64,000 nt of DNA from Rhyacichthys aspro. Taxonomy: Eukaryota > Chordata > Actinopteri > Gobiiformes > Rhyacichthyidae. The notes under the pieces were generated by a model. That model had not been told where the DNA came from. It made no database searches and was given only the letters and a program-made list of their open reading frames with translations. Where the stretch lies: assembly GCA_036850595.1 (NCBI GenBank), contig CM072160.1:2837981-2901980 (forward strand), given 5' to 3'. Numbering within the stretch: position 1 is the stretch's first letter; the number at the start of each line of letters is the position of its first letter. This document shows, in pieces, positions 62,304 through 64,000 of the stretch. Position numbers and translations under genes: made by a program.

Positions 62304-62838
62304 TTTTAAAGCTCCAGGACCTGATTTTAGTTTTTTGTCCCTGTCTCAGACTCCACTCTCCTCCAACAGCAGTAACCGTTCCTGCTTCATTTATTTAAAA
62401 AAAGATAAAACTGGACCAATTTTTCACCACAAAATACGTCACATTAAATCAAAGTTTAGAGCTGACCTGAAACTTTTATCTTTGGAGTTTATCGTTGTAG
62501 TGATCCTGTAATTATCTCTGTCTCGTTAAACACTGAAGCATTGACAACATTTGTTGTTTAATTTGCTGCTTGTTTCTTTATTTTTTATCTTTTTTGAGCT
62601 GTTTCTCTGTAAAATAAGACGTATTTCCAACAGAATAACCCATTTCCTTGGTTTATTTCCTTGTTCCTTCGTTGTTGACATCAGTGTCGACCAATGGGAG
62701 CGCTCCTTTTTACCTGAAGTGAGCTGTGATTGGACAAAATCCTGCTGTGGACTGATCATTCTCATCTATTAAAATCCTTAATTATAAAGACTAGATCACG
62801 TCTTAAGGTCTCATTTTTTCAGATGATTCCTGTTACAA
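62304..62838 (+). repeat. Family A interspersed repeat, reference copy (right arm)
   Basis: About 535 bp, from TTTTAAAGCTCCAGGACC to GATCACGTCTTAAGGTCTCA and on into TCAGATGATTCCTG. It has a T-rich middle, a core with GTCGACCAATGGGAGCGCTC and an AGCTGTGATTGG string, giving CCAAT pentamers on both strands. No coding capacity and no clear inverted termini or poly-A tail. The class (SINE-like or MITE-like) is undecided. Confidence 0.88.
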
Positions 62839-63049
62839 TGAACTGTTAGTGATTAAACTGTCAAACTAATGCAAATTACTTCTAAAGCAGAATTACACAA
62901 CTCCTCAATATTGTCAAGTCCAGACATAAGACAAGACTGAACCCAAATTAAACTTTCAAATTTCACCTTCATGTTCATTATATTTTTCTGACTTGAACAG
63001 TGACGCCAGACGACCTGAGACAAACTGCAAAAAGGTGTGTTTTTATCTG

Positions 63050-63385
63050 TTCAAACCCGCGCCGCGTGACTCCCGTTGTTGACTTTTATTTAGTCTATAT
63101 TTGTGCGAGAGTCGTGCTCAGCTGTCACGGTCCCGTCTCCTCCGGCCTTTTGTCTCGGCAGCACTAGCTCACTGTCTGATTAAAGTGGCGTGTGACTGTT
63201 AGAAACGTACCACGCGGGGCTCAGCGGGGCGCCCCCTCCTCGTTATCTCCCGCCGCCGTGTGCTGCCTGTCGCCGCCAGACGAGGGGCTCCGGGGGCCCA
63301 GATTGCCGTCTGCGATTGAATCGGGGCCGGCGTGTTGTCAGTTATCAGCCGAGAGCTTGAGGAGCCGTCAGGTAGCGCTGCCGAA
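63050..63385. other. CpG-rich block in the right arm
   Basis: Mirror of 40640-40980. The frame corresponding to the long plus-strand frame of the left arm stops earlier here because of a small difference near 63199, which argues against a constrained protein. Confidence 0.45.
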
Positions 63386-63552
63386 CTGATACGAACGACA
63401 GGAATCAACACGGTGTCAGGCCTGATCTGACAGTCCTCACACAAGACAACAAGGAAATGAAGCACACTTTTGACTTTGGCTTTTGTTGATTCTGAAGCGG
63501 TGCCACCAGACTGCGCCAAAATATTTGAACTACTCTGGTCAAGACTCAGCCT

Positions 63553-63665
63553 GCTTTTTTAATGCCACCGTGTGTGTAACTTTTTAGCCCAAAATACATA
63601 TTCTCTCTCATATTTAATGGTTCTTTAGACTTGTTGCCATCCAAGGACCTTTAAATCTTTATTTC
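63553..63665. repeat. Fragment of the 14.4-kb-type element (right arm)
   Basis: Mirror of 40368-40476, with GTAACTTTTTAGCCCAAAAT at its left. Confidence 0.5.
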
Positions 63666-63684
63666 TCAAGATGGCAGACTAAGA

Positions 63685-64000
63685 TGCATGTCAAACTCAA
63701 GGCCCGGGGGGCAAATGCGGTCCTTTGCAATGTTTTATGTGGCCCTTCAATACATTTAGTTGGTGATGTTTTTGACACTAGGTTTTAATTGGATTTGAAG
63801 AGGTTTTAGATGGATTTGAATCAGATTTTATTTGTTCATGAAATCTTAAGCCAGTTTTTGGTACTGAGATATATATAAAATGCTCACATATAAATAAAAA
63901 CTGTTCAAATCCATCTAAAAGCTGTTCAAATCCATCTAAAAGCTGTTCAAATCCATCTAAAAGCTGTTCAAATCCATCTAAAAGCTGTTCAAATCCAACT
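63685..64000 (-). mobile_element. hAT-like minisatellite element, cut by the window end
   Basis: Mirror of 40033-40348. It starts at the GCATGTCAAACTCAAGGCCC terminus, with GACTAAGA just outside it, and continues through the reverse units and spacer into the 21-bp array that runs off the window. Confidence 0.75.

Larger units (their letters stand above)
59025..64000 (-). repeat. Right arm of the large inverted duplication
   Basis: Reverse complement of 40033-44998, running on past the window end. Differences include a replaced block at about 60422-60515, a 28-base instead of a 20-base homopolymer at 61087-61114, scattered substitutions and one-base indels. It contains mirror copies of every repeat in the left arm. 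Confidence 0.93.

Overview
The window looks like a vertebrate nuclear genome, most probably a ray-finned fish. It is AT-rich and almost entirely non-coding, it is dense in small DNA-transposon-derived repeats, and the only recognisable protein-coding sequence is two split exons of a vertebrate brain gene family. There are no bacterial-style operons. No tRNA, rRNA or CRISPR locus was recognised. The species cannot be named from the sequence.

Gene content: two exons on the minus strand, 14894-15352 and 12095-12228, encode consecutive parts of a SEZ6-family protein (seizure-related 6). The first is the low-complexity, acidic and Thr-rich N-terminal region. The second is the start of the first CUB domain. 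Splice sites and intron phases agree (phase 1 into phase 1, then phase 0). The signal-peptide exon was not found, so it probably lies beyond position 64000. The remaining CUB and Sushi exons were not found either and should lie to the left of position 1. If so, most of the window (about 15.4-64 kb) is the large first intron or upstream DNA, and 1-12 kb is a downstream intron.

Repeat landscape: at least ten loci carry a minisatellite with a 21-bp unit (key string TTTGAACAGGTTTTAGATGG, or its complement). Several of these arrays sit inside elements with ends like CAnGGGTGTCAAACTCAA and 8-bp near-identical flanking duplications, as in hAT-type non-autonomous DNA transposons. A second family (here 'family A', about 540 bp, at least seven copies) carries an invariant CCAAT-containing core. 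Other repeats include a 354-bp element with a perfect 8-bp target-site duplication (34090-34443) and a 380-bp element 106 bp from the SEZ6 exon donor (14408-14787).

Large structure: bases 40033-44998 recur in reverse complement at 59025-64000, beginning exactly at a 100-base run of N (58925-59024). The arms differ by scattered SNPs, one-base indels, repeat-length changes and one replaced block. This may be a retained alternative haplotype placed in inverted orientation, or a true inverted segmental duplication. The rest is unique non-coding DNA with patches of CpG-rich sequence that may be conserved regulatory elements, including a motif present in three diverged copies between 31.1 and 34.7 kb.
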